Of a stretch of DNA of 27,042 nt, positions 14,199 to 22,881 are shown piece by piece (positions within the stretch are counted from its first letter, which is position 1; each line of letters opens with the position of its first letter). This stretch comes from JBFXDI01 sp050181295. Its GTDB lineage: Bacteria > Pseudomonadota > Alphaproteobacteria > Rhizobiales > Aestuariivirgaceae. Location of the stretch: the NCBI GenBank assembly GCA_050181295.1, contig JBFXDI010000048.1, positions 1 through 27,042 on the forward strand. The letters run 5' to 3'. Below the pieces are notes generated by a model that searched no databases, had not been told where the DNA came from, and saw only the letters and a program-made list of their open reading frames with translations. The translations under genes were made by a program, and so were the position numbers.

Positions 14199-15270
14199 CG
14201 CTTCCGACATTGCGCCGGTTGCCGGGCCGCTGCCGGGCGACCGCCGCCGGAAGGCGCGGACAGCGGTGCTGCTTCTCGCTTGCGCCGCGGCGGTGGCGGC
14301 GATTGCCTCCCTTTCGCTCGGACCCGCCTCGCTCAGCCTCGCCGATCTCTGGTCGGCGGTCTTCGGCGGCGAGGCGGAGAACCGGCATGCCGGCCTCATC
14401 CTCTACGACATCCGCCTGCCGCGCACCGTGCTCGGCCTCTTCGTGGGAGCGGCGCTCGGCGTCGCCGGCGGCATGATGCAGGGGCTGTTCCGAAATCCGC
14501 TTGCGGATCCGGGGCTCGTCGGCGTCTCGGCCGGCGCGGCGCTCGCCGCAACGACGGCGATTTTCCTCGGCGGCAGGCTGCTGCCGGCGGGCTACGAGAG
14601 CCTTTCGCCGCATCTGGTGTCGCTCGCGGCCTTCGGCGGCGGCCTCGTCACCACCGTGACGCTCTATGTGGTTGCGACGCGCGAGGGGCGAACCTCGGTC
14701 GCCACCATGCTGCTGGCCGGCATCGCGCTCGGCGCGCTCGCGGCCTCGCTGACCGGGCTCATCGTCTTCCTCGCCGACGACAGGACGCTCCGCGACATCA
14801 CCTTCTGGTCGCTCGGCAGCCTCGGCGGCGGAACCTGGAACAAGGCCTTCGCCGCGGGCCTCCTGATCGTGCCCGTGCTCGCGGTGGCGCCTATGATCGG
14901 CAACGCCCTCAACGCGCTGCAGCTCGGAGAGGCGGAAGCCGCGCATCTCGGCATCGAGGTCGAGCGCACCAAGCGGCTCATGATCCTGCTGGTCGCCGCG
15001 GCGGTCGGCGCCGCCGTCGCGGTCTCGGGCGTCATCGGCTTCATCGGCCTCGTGGTGCCGCATCTGCTCAGGCTCTCCATCGGCCCCGACAACCGATTCC
15101 TGCTGCCGGCGGCGGGCCTCCTCGGTGCGACGCTGCTGGTCGGCGCCGACATCGTGGCCCGCACCATCGTCACGCCCGCCGAGCTGCCGATCGGCATCGT
15201 CACGGCGGCGGTCGGCGCGCCGTTCTTCCTGTGGCTCGTGCTCAAGCAGCGCGGAATCCTGGATCTCTAG
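14191..15270 (+). CDS. hmuU: Heme ABC transporter permease HmuU (FecCD family)
   Basis: The 359-residue permease forms the inner-membrane heme channel as a homodimer. It is a FecCD/BtuC-type protein with about ten hydrophobic helices, the signature ILYDIRLPRTVLGLFVGAAL near residue 70, GGMMQGLFRNPLADPGLVGV, and the C-terminal GVIGFIGLVVPHLLRL loop that touches the ATPase. I use ATG 14191, which overlaps the hmuT stop; AAGG directly abuts it, so translation probably depends on coupling, and a GTG at 14176 is possible. Confidence 0.93.
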   Translation: MTSASDIAPVAGPLPGDRRRKARTAVLLLACAAAVAAIASLSLGPASLSLADLWSAVFGGEAENRHAGLILYDIRLPRTVLGLFVGAALGVAGGMMQGLFRNPLADPGLVGVSAGAALAATTAIFLGGRLLPAGYESLSPHLVSLAAFGGGLVTTVTLYVVATREGRTSVATMLLAGIALGALAASLTGLIVFLADDRTLRDITFWSLGSLGGGTWNKAFAAGLLIVPVLAVAPMIGNALNALQLGEAEAAHLGIEVERTKRLMILLVAAAVGAAVAVSGVIGFIGLVVPHLLRLSIGPDNRFLLPAAGLLGATLLVGADIVARTIVTPAELPIGIVTAAVGAPFFLWLVLKQRGILDL

Positions 15271-15273
15271 GCC

Positions 15274-16071
15274 ATGCTCGAAGTTCACGACCTTCGCGTC
15301 ATCCGCAGCTCGCGCTCGATCCTCGGGCCCGTCTCGCTCGCCATGGCGACGGGCGAGGTGACCGTCATCGCCGGCCCCAACGGCGCCGGCAAATCGACGC
15401 TGCTCAGGTCGCTCGCGGGCGAGATCAAGCCGTCGGCCGGCAGCGTGACGCTCGACGGCCGGCCGCTTTCGAGCTTCGGCGCGGCAGGCCTTGCCGCGCG
15501 TCGCGCCGTGCTGCCGCAGGCATCCCACCTCGCCTTTCCCTTCACCGTGACAGAGGTGGTGCGCCTCGCCTTCGCCGGATCGGGCGGGCGGCGGCAGTCG
15601 GTCGATGCGCGCGTGCTCAAGGCTCTGCGCGAGGTCGACATGGACGGGTTCGCCCACCGCTTCTATCAGCAGCTCTCCGGCGGCGAGCAGCAGCGGGTTC
15701 AGCTCGCGCGCGTGCTCTGCCAGCTCGAGGCCGCGGGAACGGGCGGAGCGGCGCGCTATCTGCTGCTCGACGAGCCGACCTCCAACCTCGACGTGGCGCA
15801 CCAGTTGCAGGTGCAGCGGCTTGCGAGAAAGCGCGCCGAGGAGGGTTTCGGGGTCGTCGCCATCCTGCACGACCTGACATTCGCCGGCCTCTCGGCGGAC
15901 CGGCTCATCCTGATGAAGGACGGCGTGGTGGCGGCGGACGGAGCGCCCGAGACGGTCCTCACCGAGCCGGTGCTGGAGAAGGTCTATGGCGTGCCCATGC
16001 GCATCCTGCGCGCCGAAGGCTCTCTGACGCCCCTGCCGCTGCCCCGCGCCCTCTTCGGGCAGGTCGGGTAA
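15274..16071 (+). CDS. hmuV: Heme ABC transporter ATPase HmuV
   Basis: The 265-residue ATPase drives heme import with HmuU. It has Walker A GPNGAGKST (about 35-43), Q-loop VLPQASHLAFPFTVTEVV, signature LSGGEQQRVQLARVL, Walker B YLLLDEPTSNLD and the H-loop in VVAILHDLTFA. The start lies 3 nt after the hmuU stop codon. The hairpin-rich repeat that follows has a terminator-like shape and probably ends the operon. No outer-membrane receptor, TonB or ExbBD genes are in the window. Confidence 0.95.
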   Translation: MLEVHDLRVIRSSRSILGPVSLAMATGEVTVIAGPNGAGKSTLLRSLAGEIKPSAGSVTLDGRPLSSFGAAGLAARRAVLPQASHLAFPFTVTEVVRLAFAGSGGRRQSVDARVLKALREVDMDGFAHRFYQQLSGGEQQRVQLARVLCQLEAAGTGGAARYLLLDEPTSNLDVAHQLQVQRLARKRAEEGFGVVAILHDLTFAGLSADRLILMKDGVVAADGAPETVLTEPVLEKVYGVPMRILRAEGSLTPLPLPRALFGQVG

Positions 16072-16093
16072 GGGACGTTCCCAACACGACAAC

Positions 16094-16180
16094 CGTCATG
16101 CCCGGCCTCCGAGCCGGGCATCCTTTTTGTTTCGAGCACGGAGTTTCAAGAGGATGGCCGGGTCAAGCCCGGCCATGACG
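16094..16180. repeat. 87-bp palindromic intergenic repeat, copy 2 (likely doubles as hmuV terminator)
   Basis: The element is bounded by CGTCATG (16094-16100) and CATGACG (16174-16180). The left hairpin ATGCCCGGC / GCCGGGCAT (16098-16121) is followed by CCTTTTTGTTT, a good Rho-independent terminator for hmuV. The right hairpin is ATGGCCGGG / CCCGGCCAT (16154-16176). It has the same length and ends as the copy at 535-621, while the middle part differs. It lies between the convergent hmuV and methyltransferase genes. Confidence 0.85.
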
Positions 16181-16202
16181 ATTGGGCGATAGGCCTCGCC
16201 GC

Positions 16203-17240
16203 CTACTTCTCAGCCACCACGAGCTTGGAGAGGAAGACGGGTTTTTCCTCAACAACCCGAAGGCCGGCTTCCGCGAAGAGCGAGGGCAGGTCCTCGCGCA
16301 GATAGCCTGCGTAATAGGGCTCGTGGAAGCGTTCCGGGAACGCCTCGAGCAGGCCGTCATAGGTTTCCGTGTCGCCGATCTGCAGCGAGTCCATGAAGAT
16401 GAGCTGCCCGCCGGGCTTGAGCACGCGCGCGAACTCGGAAGTCACCTTCCGGCGCACCTCGGGCGGCAGCTCGTGGAAGAGATAGATCGCGCTCACGATA
16501 TCAACGCTCGCATCCTCAAAGGGCAGGGCTTCCGCGTTGGCCACATGCAGCCTTGCGCGCGGATGCCGGTCGAGATGGCGGCGCGCCTCCGCCACATAGG
16601 CCTCCGAAAGATCCGCACCCTGAACATCGAGCCTCGGCCAGGCCTCGAGCGCCGAGCGGAGGAACCGGCCCGTCCCGCAGGCGACATCGAGAAGCCGCAC
16701 CGTCCGCTGGTCGCGATCCTTCAGATACTGCGACAGAGGCACGAGGCAGTGCCGGCGCATGGCATTGGCGGTGCCGGAGAACAGCACCTCCACCTGCATG
16801 TCGTACAGCCGCGCCGAATGCTCCGTCAGATAGCCGCCGGTCTGGTAGTGGAAATTCTGCAGGAAATAGTCGGGCAGCCCGCCGCCTACCCCGTTGGCGC
16901 GGATTTCGTCGCCGCGCCCCTCCGCCATGCGCTGATGCGCCTCCGGCAGGTCGGCGAAGAAGGCACGGCTCGTGGCGATGAGGTCGGGAAGCGAGCCGTC
17001 ATGGTCGCGGGGCAGGGGGTAGTGTCCGGCTTCCGCATTGGCGAGGTCGCTCGCGAAGAGCCGCGCGATGTCGCCATAGAGCCTTTCGCGGCTCGGTCCG
17101 CGCCCACGGGCGCGCGGTGCCTCGGTATCGGAGGGTTTCGCAGGCGTTTCGGAGCGCGAGGCGAGATAGTGGCCCATGAACCACGCCACGCGGGCGCCTT
17201 GCCGGGCGGTATAAAGGAGCTTGTCGAGCGGGGTCAGCAT
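16203..17240 (-). CDS. Class I SAM-dependent methyltransferase
   Basis: The 345-residue protein has a Rossmann-type methyltransferase domain: motif I LLDVACGTGRF (D185-G191 core), the acidic end of strand 2 in VQGADLSEAYV, ASVDIVSAIYLFHELP as motif post-II, and VLKPGGQLIFMDS. An uncommon N-terminal half of about 170 residues (PDYFLQNFHYQTGGYLTEHSA then LYDMQVEVLFSGTANAMRR) precedes it; similar two-part proteins exist in other bacteria without an assigned substrate. It is the last gene of the GST-udg-moaB-tlyA operon, 33 bp after tlyA. The substrate cannot be named. Confidence 0.85.
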   Translation of the reverse strand: MLTPLDKLLYTARQGARVAWFMGHYLASRSETPAKPSDTEAPRARGRGPSRERLYGDIARLFASDLANAEAGHYPLPRDHDGSLPDLIATSRAFFADLPEAHQRMAEGRGDEIRANGVGGGLPDYFLQNFHYQTGGYLTEHSARLYDMQVEVLFSGTANAMRRHCLVPLSQYLKDRDQRTVRLLDVACGTGRFLRSALEAWPRLDVQGADLSEAYVAEARRHLDRHPRARLHVANAEALPFEDASVDIVSAIYLFHELPPEVRRKVTSEFARVLKPGGQLIFMDSLQIGDTETYDGLLEAFPERFHEPYYAGYLREDLPSLFAEAGLRVVEEKPVFLSKLVVAEK

Positions 17241-17273
17241 GGAGGGGAGGATTCACCTGCTCCTGCGGCGCAA

Positions 17274-18008
17274 TCAAGGCTTGATCGCCAGGAGCAGAAA
17301 TTCGCGGTTGCCGCTGCTGCCCGCGATGGGTGAATCCGTGAGGCCGGCGACCTGCCAGCCCTGCTCGGCCTCGAGCCAGCGCGCGATCTCCTCCGCCGCC
17401 GCCTTCGCCACCGTCTTATCCCGCACCACGCCGTTGCCGTCGAGCGCTGCGCGGCCGGCCTCGAACTGCGGCTTCACCAGCGCCACGAGCCGCGCGCCGG
17501 ATGCGGCAAGCGCGAGCGCCGGCGGCAGCGCGAGCTTCAGCGAGATGAAGCTCAGATCCGCGACGATGATCTCCGGCGGGGTTTTCAGATGCGCGTTCTT
17601 AAGATCGCGCGCGTTGAGCCCCTCGATGAGCGTCACGCGCGGATCCTGCGCAAGAGTGTCCGCGAGCTGCCCGTGTCCGACGTCGATGGCCGTCACATGT
17701 CTTGCCCCGCGTTCCAGGAGCACCTGCGTGAAGCCGCCTGTCGAGACGCCGAGGTCGAGCGCTTCGAGGGCTTGCGGCGAGATGTCGAAATGGTCGAGCG
17801 CATGGATGAGCTTCAGCGCCGCGCGCGAGACGTAGCCCGACGCGGCATCGGCGATGCGTATCGCCGCATCCTCGTCCGCTGCCTCGCCCGGCTTCGTCGC
17901 GATGCGGTCCTCGACGGTCACAGCGCCGCGCAGGATCGCATCGCGCGCCCTGGAGCGGGTGGTGTAGAAGCCGCGCGCCACCAGCACCGCGTCGAGCCGC
18001 GGCATCAT
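17274..18008 (-). CDS. tlyA: TlyA-type rRNA 2'-O-methyltransferase
   Basis: The 244-residue protein joins an N-terminal S4 RNA-binding domain (RLDAVLVARGFYTTRSRARD, about 4-60) to an FtsJ-like methyltransferase domain (ALDLGVSTGGFTQVLLERGA as motif I, DLSFISLKLALP, LVKPQFEAG). TlyA enzymes methylate cytidine 2'-OH in 16S and 23S rRNA, and in some bacteria this sets sensitivity to capreomycin; the family is also annotated as hemolysin. Two ATGs lie in a row; the first (18008) overlaps the moaB stop by 4 bp with GGAAGGG just upstream. Confidence 0.93.
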   Translation of the reverse strand: MMPRLDAVLVARGFYTTRSRARDAILRGAVTVEDRIATKPGEAADEDAAIRIADAASGYVSRAALKLIHALDHFDISPQALEALDLGVSTGGFTQVLLERGARHVTAIDVGHGQLADTLAQDPRVTLIEGLNARDLKNAHLKTPPEIIVADLSFISLKLALPPALALAASGARLVALVKPQFEAGRAALDGNGVVRDKTVAKAAAEEIARWLEAEQGWQVAGLTDSPIAGSSGNREFLLLAIKP

Positions 18009-18544
18009 CCCTTCCGGCGTTTGAGATGCTCGTCCAGCCGCGGCATGATCTCCACGAAATTACAGGGCATGTGGCGGTAGTCGAGCTGCGCCTTCAGGAT
18101 TCCGTCCCAGCCGTCCTTGCAGGCGCCGGGGGAGCCCGGCAGGCAGAAGATGTACTTGCCCTTCGCCACGCCCGCGGTGGCGCGCGACTGGACGGTCGAG
18201 GTGCCGATCTTCTGCCAGGAGAGCATGTGGAACGCGACCGAGAAGCCCTCGATCTCCTTCTCGAAGAGGCCGCGCATGGCCTCGACCGTCACGTCGCGGC
18301 CCGTGAGCCCCGTGCCGCCGGTCGAGATGACGACATCGACCTCGCCGTCGCCGAGCCATGCCTCGACCTGCGCGCGGATCGCCCCGACGTCGTCCTTGAC
18401 GATGGCGCGGCGTGCGAGACGGTGCCCGGCCTCCACGATGCGGGCTTCGAGCACGTCGCCCGACTTGTCGTCGGCCGCTGTGCGGGTGTCGGAGACCGTG
18501 AGCACGGCGATGCCCACCGGCACGAACGCTCGGGCCTCAGCCAT
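18005..18544 (-). CDS. moaB: MoaB/MogA-type molybdopterin-binding protein
   Basis: The 179-residue protein has the MoCF fold of MoaB: VGIAVLTVSDTRTAADDKSG at the start, DVVISTGGTGLTGRDVTVEA (about 78-97, the GGTG pterin-binding loop) and FCLPGSPGACKDGWDGI near the end. In other bacteria MoaB or MogA adenylates molybdopterin before Mo insertion. The gene overlaps the uracil-DNA glycosylase gene by 8 bp and tlyA by 4 bp, so it is translated within an operon otherwise about DNA/RNA maintenance. Confidence 0.93.
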   Translation of the reverse strand: MAEARAFVPVGIAVLTVSDTRTAADDKSGDVLEARIVEAGHRLARRAIVKDDVGAIRAQVEAWLGDGEVDVVISTGGTGLTGRDVTVEAMRGLFEKEIEGFSVAFHMLSWQKIGTSTVQSRATAGVAKGKYIFCLPGSPGACKDGWDGILKAQLDYRHMPCNFVEIMPRLDEHLKRRKG

Positions 18545-19169
18545 GGACCTTCCTTTTTGGGGGGTGGACGAGGCGCGCGACCTCGCTGCGCAGAACCGGA
18601 AGCAGTTCGTCGGCGAACCAGGGATTGCGCTTGAGCCAGGCGTTGTTGCGCCAGGACGGATGCGGCAGCGGCAGCACGCGGGGGGTTTGCTCGAAACCCG
18701 CGCGCCAGGCCCTGACCGTCTCCGTCATGGAGGGACGGGCAGGCGCGCCCAGATGCCATTTCTGCGCATAAAGGCCGATCGCCAGCACCAGCTCCACGCG
18801 CGGCAGCGCCGCCATGACGCGCACGCGCCAGAGCCAGGCGCATTCGGACCGGGGCGGCCGGTCGCCGCCCTGGGCATCGAGACCGGGAAAGCAGAAGCCC
18901 ATGGGCACGACCGCTACCCGCGAGGCGTCGTAGAAGGTCTCATGCCCAATCCCCATCCAGTCGCGCAGGCGCTCGCCGGAAGGGTCCGTGAACGGCCTGC
19001 CGCTCGCATGCACGCGCGTGCCCGGCGCTTGGCCCGCGACGAGGAGCCTTGCGGTGCGGCTTGCCTGCAGTACCGGTCTCGGCGCGTGCGGCAGCGGCGC
19101 GCCCTTCGGCTGCTCGACGCAGTGGCGGCACGCCCTGATCTCGGCGAGAAGGGGCTGGAGCGCGCTCAT
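18537..19169 (-). CDS. Uracil-DNA glycosylase family protein with Fe-S-type cysteines
   Basis: The 210-residue protein belongs to the COG1573 uracil-DNA glycosylases that remove uracil from DNA. Motif A is GQAPGTRVHASGRPFTDPSG (about 46-65), with Gln in place of the usual Glu of family 4, and the second active-site segment is LPLPHPSWRNNAW. Four cysteines (C14, C17, C93, C110: C-x2-C ... C-x16-C) have the spacing of the family 4 [4Fe-4S] site. The start ATG 19169 overlaps the GST stop (ATGA). The window has a second, different enzyme of this class at 24.0-24.9 kb. The exact family is unsure. Confidence 0.85.
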   Translation of the reverse strand: MSALQPLLAEIRACRHCVEQPKGAPLPHAPRPVLQASRTARLLVAGQAPGTRVHASGRPFTDPSGERLRDWMGIGHETFYDASRVAVVPMGFCFPGLDAQGGDRPPRSECAWLWRVRVMAALPRVELVLAIGLYAQKWHLGAPARPSMTETVRAWRAGFEQTPRVLPLPHPSWRNNAWLKRNPWFADELLPVLRSEVARLVHPPKRKVHG

Positions 19170-19774
19170 GCCGAGGCGCTCGGCCGCGCCGATACGCTCT
19201 CGTGCCAGCGCTTGAGGTTCGGATGCTTGTCGAGCGACAGGCGGATCACACGCATGAAGTCGATGGCGCAGAGCGCCGTGATGTCGGCGACGCTGAAGCG
19301 GTCTCCCGCGATGTGCTGGCGCCGGGCAAGCTCCCCGTCGAGAAAGCCCAGCATGTCCTCGATCCGCGGCAGGTTGGCGTCGGCCCAGGCCTTGACCTGC
19401 GGGGCTTCGAGCGCCGCCATGCGCGGATGGCTGTGCCGGAAGGCGTGCATGATGCGGGTGAGGAGCTCCTGCTCCACGCGCCGCTGCCACATTTCGACCG
19501 TGGCCTGGTCGGCGGCGTCGCTGCCGAGGAGCCGGGGCTCCGGCTGCAGCACCTCGAAATACCGGCAGATGGCCATGGTCTCGGCGATGACGCAGCCGTC
19601 GTCGAGCACCAGGAAGGGCAGGCGCGCCATGGGATTGAGCTTCAGCATCTCGGGCGATTTGTGAGCGAGCGCCATGATCTCGACCGGCTCGCGCGCGACC
19701 TCGATGCCCTTCTCGGCCAGGAATATCCGCACCCGGCGCGGGTTGGGCGCTTTCGGATCCTCGTAGAGCTTCAT
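19166..19774 (-). CDS. Glutathione S-transferase family protein
   Basis: The 202-residue protein has an N-terminal thioredoxin-like domain (MKLYEDPKAPNPRRVRIFLAE; the NPMARLPFLVLDDG loop with the cis-proline; CVIAETMAICRY with the E-T/S pair that holds glutathione) and an all-helical C-terminal domain (about 85-202, containing GDRFSVADITALCAIDF, the N-capping box). It would conjugate or reduce electrophiles with glutathione in the cytoplasm; substrate unknown. It is the first gene of a five-gene operon. GGAG lies about 10 nt before the ATG. Confidence 0.92.
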   Translation of the reverse strand: MKLYEDPKAPNPRRVRIFLAEKGIEVAREPVEIMALAHKSPEMLKLNPMARLPFLVLDDGCVIAETMAICRYFEVLQPEPRLLGSDAADQATVEMWQRRVEQELLTRIMHAFRHSHPRMAALEAPQVKAWADANLPRIEDMLGFLDGELARRQHIAGDRFSVADITALCAIDFMRVIRLSLDKHPNLKRWHESVSARPSASA

Positions 19775-19968
19775 GGGATATCGGCTCCGGCCTTGCCTCC
19801 GCCACCATATCTATGGGCCGGCCTTCGCCTTGTCGACGGTCGTGGCCGCAGGATTGGCGCAAATTAGGACGAAGTTTACCGACGCGGGTCATTCTCCCTT
19901 AAGCTTGACGGTTTATGAAGCGGGCGGAACTTTGACCGGACCGTGGCTGCCTGTTCGGTGAGTGGCGT

Positions 19969-21489
19969 ATGTTCGACTGGAATCTCGTCCAAGCTCTCCG
20001 GCGGAAGATCGACGCCGCCGCCCAGACTCCGGGATCGCCGCTTCTCATCCCGATCTGGGAGAGCGAGGAGGCCATTCCCTGGCAGCGCGACCTCCTTACG
20101 ATCTTCGTCCGCAACCAGCTCCGCGTCTCGCTCGCGCTGCCACTGATCGCGCTGCTCTTGTCGGCCGCGAGCCTTCTGTGGACGGAGCCCGCCAACGCCG
20201 TGGCCTGGTTCGGCTGCATGCTCGCCTGCCAGGGCGTGCAGCTCTGGATCTGCCGTCATTACGAGCAGTCGGACAAGGACGCGAGCCGGCTCGGCGAATG
20301 GATCGGCATGCTCGCGGCCTCGGAGTTCCTCTACGCCGCCTGCTGGTCGCTGCCGCTCTATACCATCTGGGAGCAGGGCAACAGCCTCCAGCACATCTTC
20401 CTCATCACCACGCTCATGGCCGTGGCGGCGGTCCGCATCATGATCGCCTCCAACTTCATGCCGATCGTGGTGGCGGGCACGGGCTTCATCACCTTCAACA
20501 TCATGGTGCGCTGCATCCTGGAGGCGCAGCCCCTTTATGTGGTGCTGGGCGGCATGGCCTTCGTGGTCGAGCTCTTCTTCCTCCAGCTCTCGCGGAGGCT
20601 CCAGGAGACGGCGCGCGACATGCTCATCTTCAAGGCGCAGCGCGAGAAGCTGATCGAGGAGCTGAAGCGGGCGCGCGACCAGGCCGAGGCCGCGCGCGAG
20701 CGCGCCGAGGAGGCGAGCCGCTCCAAGTCACGCTTCCTCGCCACCATGAGCCACGAGCTCCGGACGCCGCTCAACGCCATCATGGGCTTCTCGGAGATCC
20801 TGAGCCAGGAGATGATGGGGCCGCATGCGGTCACGGTCTACAAGGACTACGCCGACGACATCCACCGGTCGGGCCACTATCTCCTCGCCCTTATCAACGA
20901 CATCCTCGATTTGTCGCGGATCGAGGCCGGCCGGCACGAGATCCAGGACGAGCCCGTCTCGCTGGTGAAGATCGGCCGCGACTGCGCCAAGCTGCTCGCC
21001 ATCCGCGCGCGCCAGAAGCGCCAGACGGTGAGGGAGGTGCTTCCGGACGAGGTGCCGATGATCCGGGGCGACGAGCGCTCGGTCCGCCAGATCTGGCTCA
21101 ATCTCATCGGCAACGCCATCAAGTTCACGCCCGAGCGCGGCGAGATCGTCCTGAGCGTGGCGTCGCTCCCGGACGGTGCCGTGGCGCTCTCGGTGAGGGA
21201 CAACGGCCCCGGCATCCCGCAGCACGAGATCGAGGTCGCCATGGGCGCCTTCTCACGCGGCTCCATGGCGACCCGCAAGGCCATCGACGGCGCGGGGCTG
21301 GGGCTTCCGATCGTGCAGGGCCTGTCGAAGCTCTACGGCGCCGAGATGCGCATCCGCAGCAAGCCCGCCTGGGGCACCGAAGTGACGGTGACCTTCCCGC
21401 CGCGCCGCGTCATCCTGGTCGCGCCCACGGCGCCGCAGGTCGAAGCCGCGACCTCGAGCCAGAAGCGGCTCATCGCGCTCACCGCCTGA
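19969..21489 (+). CDS. Membrane sensor histidine kinase, PleC/DivJ-like
   Basis: The 506-residue kinase begins with a short soluble stretch, then about six hydrophobic helices (roughly 51-71, 76-95, 110-130, 142-160, 163-180, 188-206) with almost no periplasmic domain, like DivJ. A coiled coil (207-255) links to HisKA, with phosphorylated H262 in TMSHELRTPLNAIMGFSEIL. The ATPase domain has NLIGNAIKFT, DNGPGIP and GAGLGLPIV. The HisKA sequence resembles cell-cycle kinases PleC/DivJ of alphaproteobacteria; that role is inferred. It has no response regulator beside it. GAGTGG lies before ATG 19969. The 194-bp gap to the divergent GST gene holds no other gene and no promoter I trust. Confidence 0.88.
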   Translation: MFDWNLVQALRRKIDAAAQTPGSPLLIPIWESEEAIPWQRDLLTIFVRNQLRVSLALPLIALLLSAASLLWTEPANAVAWFGCMLACQGVQLWICRHYEQSDKDASRLGEWIGMLAASEFLYAACWSLPLYTIWEQGNSLQHIFLITTLMAVAAVRIMIASNFMPIVVAGTGFITFNIMVRCILEAQPLYVVLGGMAFVVELFFLQLSRRLQETARDMLIFKAQREKLIEELKRARDQAEAARERAEEASRSKSRFLATMSHELRTPLNAIMGFSEILSQEMMGPHAVTVYKDYADDIHRSGHYLLALINDILDLSRIEAGRHEIQDEPVSLVKIGRDCAKLLAIRARQKRQTVREVLPDEVPMIRGDERSVRQIWLNLIGNAIKFTPERGEIVLSVASLPDGAVALSVRDNGPGIPQHEIEVAMGAFSRGSMATRKAIDGAGLGLPIVQGLSKLYGAEMRIRSKPAWGTEVTVTFPPRRVILVAPTAPQVEAATSSQKRLIALTA

Positions 21490-21492
21490 TCC

Positions 21493-22758
21493 TCACTCGG
21501 CCGGCGCGGTGGCTTTCTCTCCTGCTGAAAGATCTACCGGCATCCTGACAGCCTCGGTCGTGGGCTTGACGGCCGCCTGGCCTTGCGAGCGCATGGAGAT
21601 CTTGGCGGTGCCGGAGCGGAACCGGATCGGCTGGCCCGCCGGCCGCGCCGCATAGCGCCTGGCGGCCGCCTCCTTGCGTGGGAGCACGTGCAGCGTCACG
21701 GCGCTCATGATGAGAAGCAGCGGCACGGCGATGAAACCGCCGAGCGGCCCCCACACCCAGATCCAGAAGGCAAGCGACAGGAAGACCAGCAGCGGGTTGA
21801 GCGTCATGGCGCGACCGATGACCGAGGGCGTGACGAACTGCGCCTCGACGAAATGCACGCCGAGCGCCACGAGCGGCGGCAGAGCCAGCGCCGCGTGCGT
21901 CTCGTAAGTGACGAGCCCGACCGCGAAGATGATGACCGCGAACACCGCCGGACCCACGAAGGGCACGAAATTGAGCACCATGGCGAGCGCCCCCCAGAGG
22001 AAGGGTGAGGGAATGCCGATGAGCCACAGGCCGACCGCGGTCGCCGCGCCGAGGCCCGCGTTCACCGCCGTGATGGCGAGGAGGTAGCGCGAGACGAAAT
22101 GCTCGACGTCGCGGAAGATGCGCGCGGCCCGGCAGCGCGCCGCGCGGCCCACGCAGAGCGTGAGCACCGCGGTCCGGATGCGGGTGCGGGTGGCGAGGAA
22201 GAAATAGAGCGTCGCGATGAAGAGGACGATCTGGCCGATGATGGGCGGCGCCAGTGTGAGGAAGCTCGTGATGCCGAGCGTGTCCGTCGAGACGGTGAGC
22301 GTGCCATCCTCGACGCCGGCGGCAGTGCGGAGCTGTCGGCCGAGGTCGGTGACGGTTTTCAGGGATTCTCGCATCGAGCTTGCCGTCGATTTGAGTGCCG
22401 CCCACATCTCGGGGATGCGCTCGGCCCATGCCGCGGCCGGAACGGCGATCGAGGCGACGAGCGCGCAGAGGATCAAGAGAAAGAAGAGAAGGGCCGCAAA
22501 CGCAGAGAGGGCCGACGGCACGCCGTGACGCTCCATGCGGGTGACGAGCGGCCCGAGCATGAGCCCGACCACCACCGCGCCGACGACCGGCGCGAGCAGG
22601 AAGGTGCCGAGGTCCAGCGCCACGATGAGGGCGATGAGTCCCAAGAGGATGAGCGAGGCCTTGGCGCCCCAGTCGAGCATCTCCCGGGGCGAGACGGCGC
22701 TCGGATAGGGATGGAGTGCCGGCGTGATCTGCAACCGCTGGCGAAAACGCAATGCCAT
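21493..22758 (-). CDS. AI-2E family transporter (PerM/YdiK type)
   Basis: The 421-residue inner-membrane protein has the AI-2E exporter family layout: helices in pairs at the N-terminus (ASLILLGLIALIVALDLGTFLLAPVV...), a soluble segment with amphipathic helices (about 120-165), then five to six helices including IPSPFLWGALAMVLNFVPFVGP, the family signature, and GVHFVEAQFVTPSVIGRAM. The C-terminal 60 residues are polar and variable. Members export diverse small solutes or, in some, sodium; the substrate is unknown here. It is convergent with the kinase gene, with 3 bp between stops. Confidence 0.9.
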   Translation of the reverse strand: MALRFRQRLQITPALHPYPSAVSPREMLDWGAKASLILLGLIALIVALDLGTFLLAPVVGAVVVGLMLGPLVTRMERHGVPSALSAFAALLFFLLILCALVASIAVPAAAWAERIPEMWAALKSTASSMRESLKTVTDLGRQLRTAAGVEDGTLTVSTDTLGITSFLTLAPPIIGQIVLFIATLYFFLATRTRIRTAVLTLCVGRAARCRAARIFRDVEHFVSRYLLAITAVNAGLGAATAVGLWLIGIPSPFLWGALAMVLNFVPFVGPAVFAVIIFAVGLVTYETHAALALPPLVALGVHFVEAQFVTPSVIGRAMTLNPLLVFLSLAFWIWVWGPLGGFIAVPLLLIMSAVTLHVLPRKEAAARRYAARPAGQPIRFRSGTAKISMRSQGQAAVKPTTEAVRMPVDLSAGEKATAPAE

Positions 22759-22881
22759 TGCCTGCCGCTCCTCGTTTCCCCGGGCTGATTAACGCATTTC
22801 CGGCCTCCGGCGTTCCGTGAGCTGGAACCTTTTCGCTGTATCCGGCGTTATCGCCCGACCTGTTTTCAGGAGGAGCATCCG

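Noticed and set aside
14062..16092. 676-codon minus-strand open frame opposite hmuU and hmuV
   Set aside because: HmuU and HmuV have complete family motifs on the other strand; this frame has none.
19895..19968. CtrA box (TTAA-N7-TTAA) before the membrane histidine kinase
   Set aside because: Only TTAAGCTTGACGGTTTA is present; the second half-site does not match.
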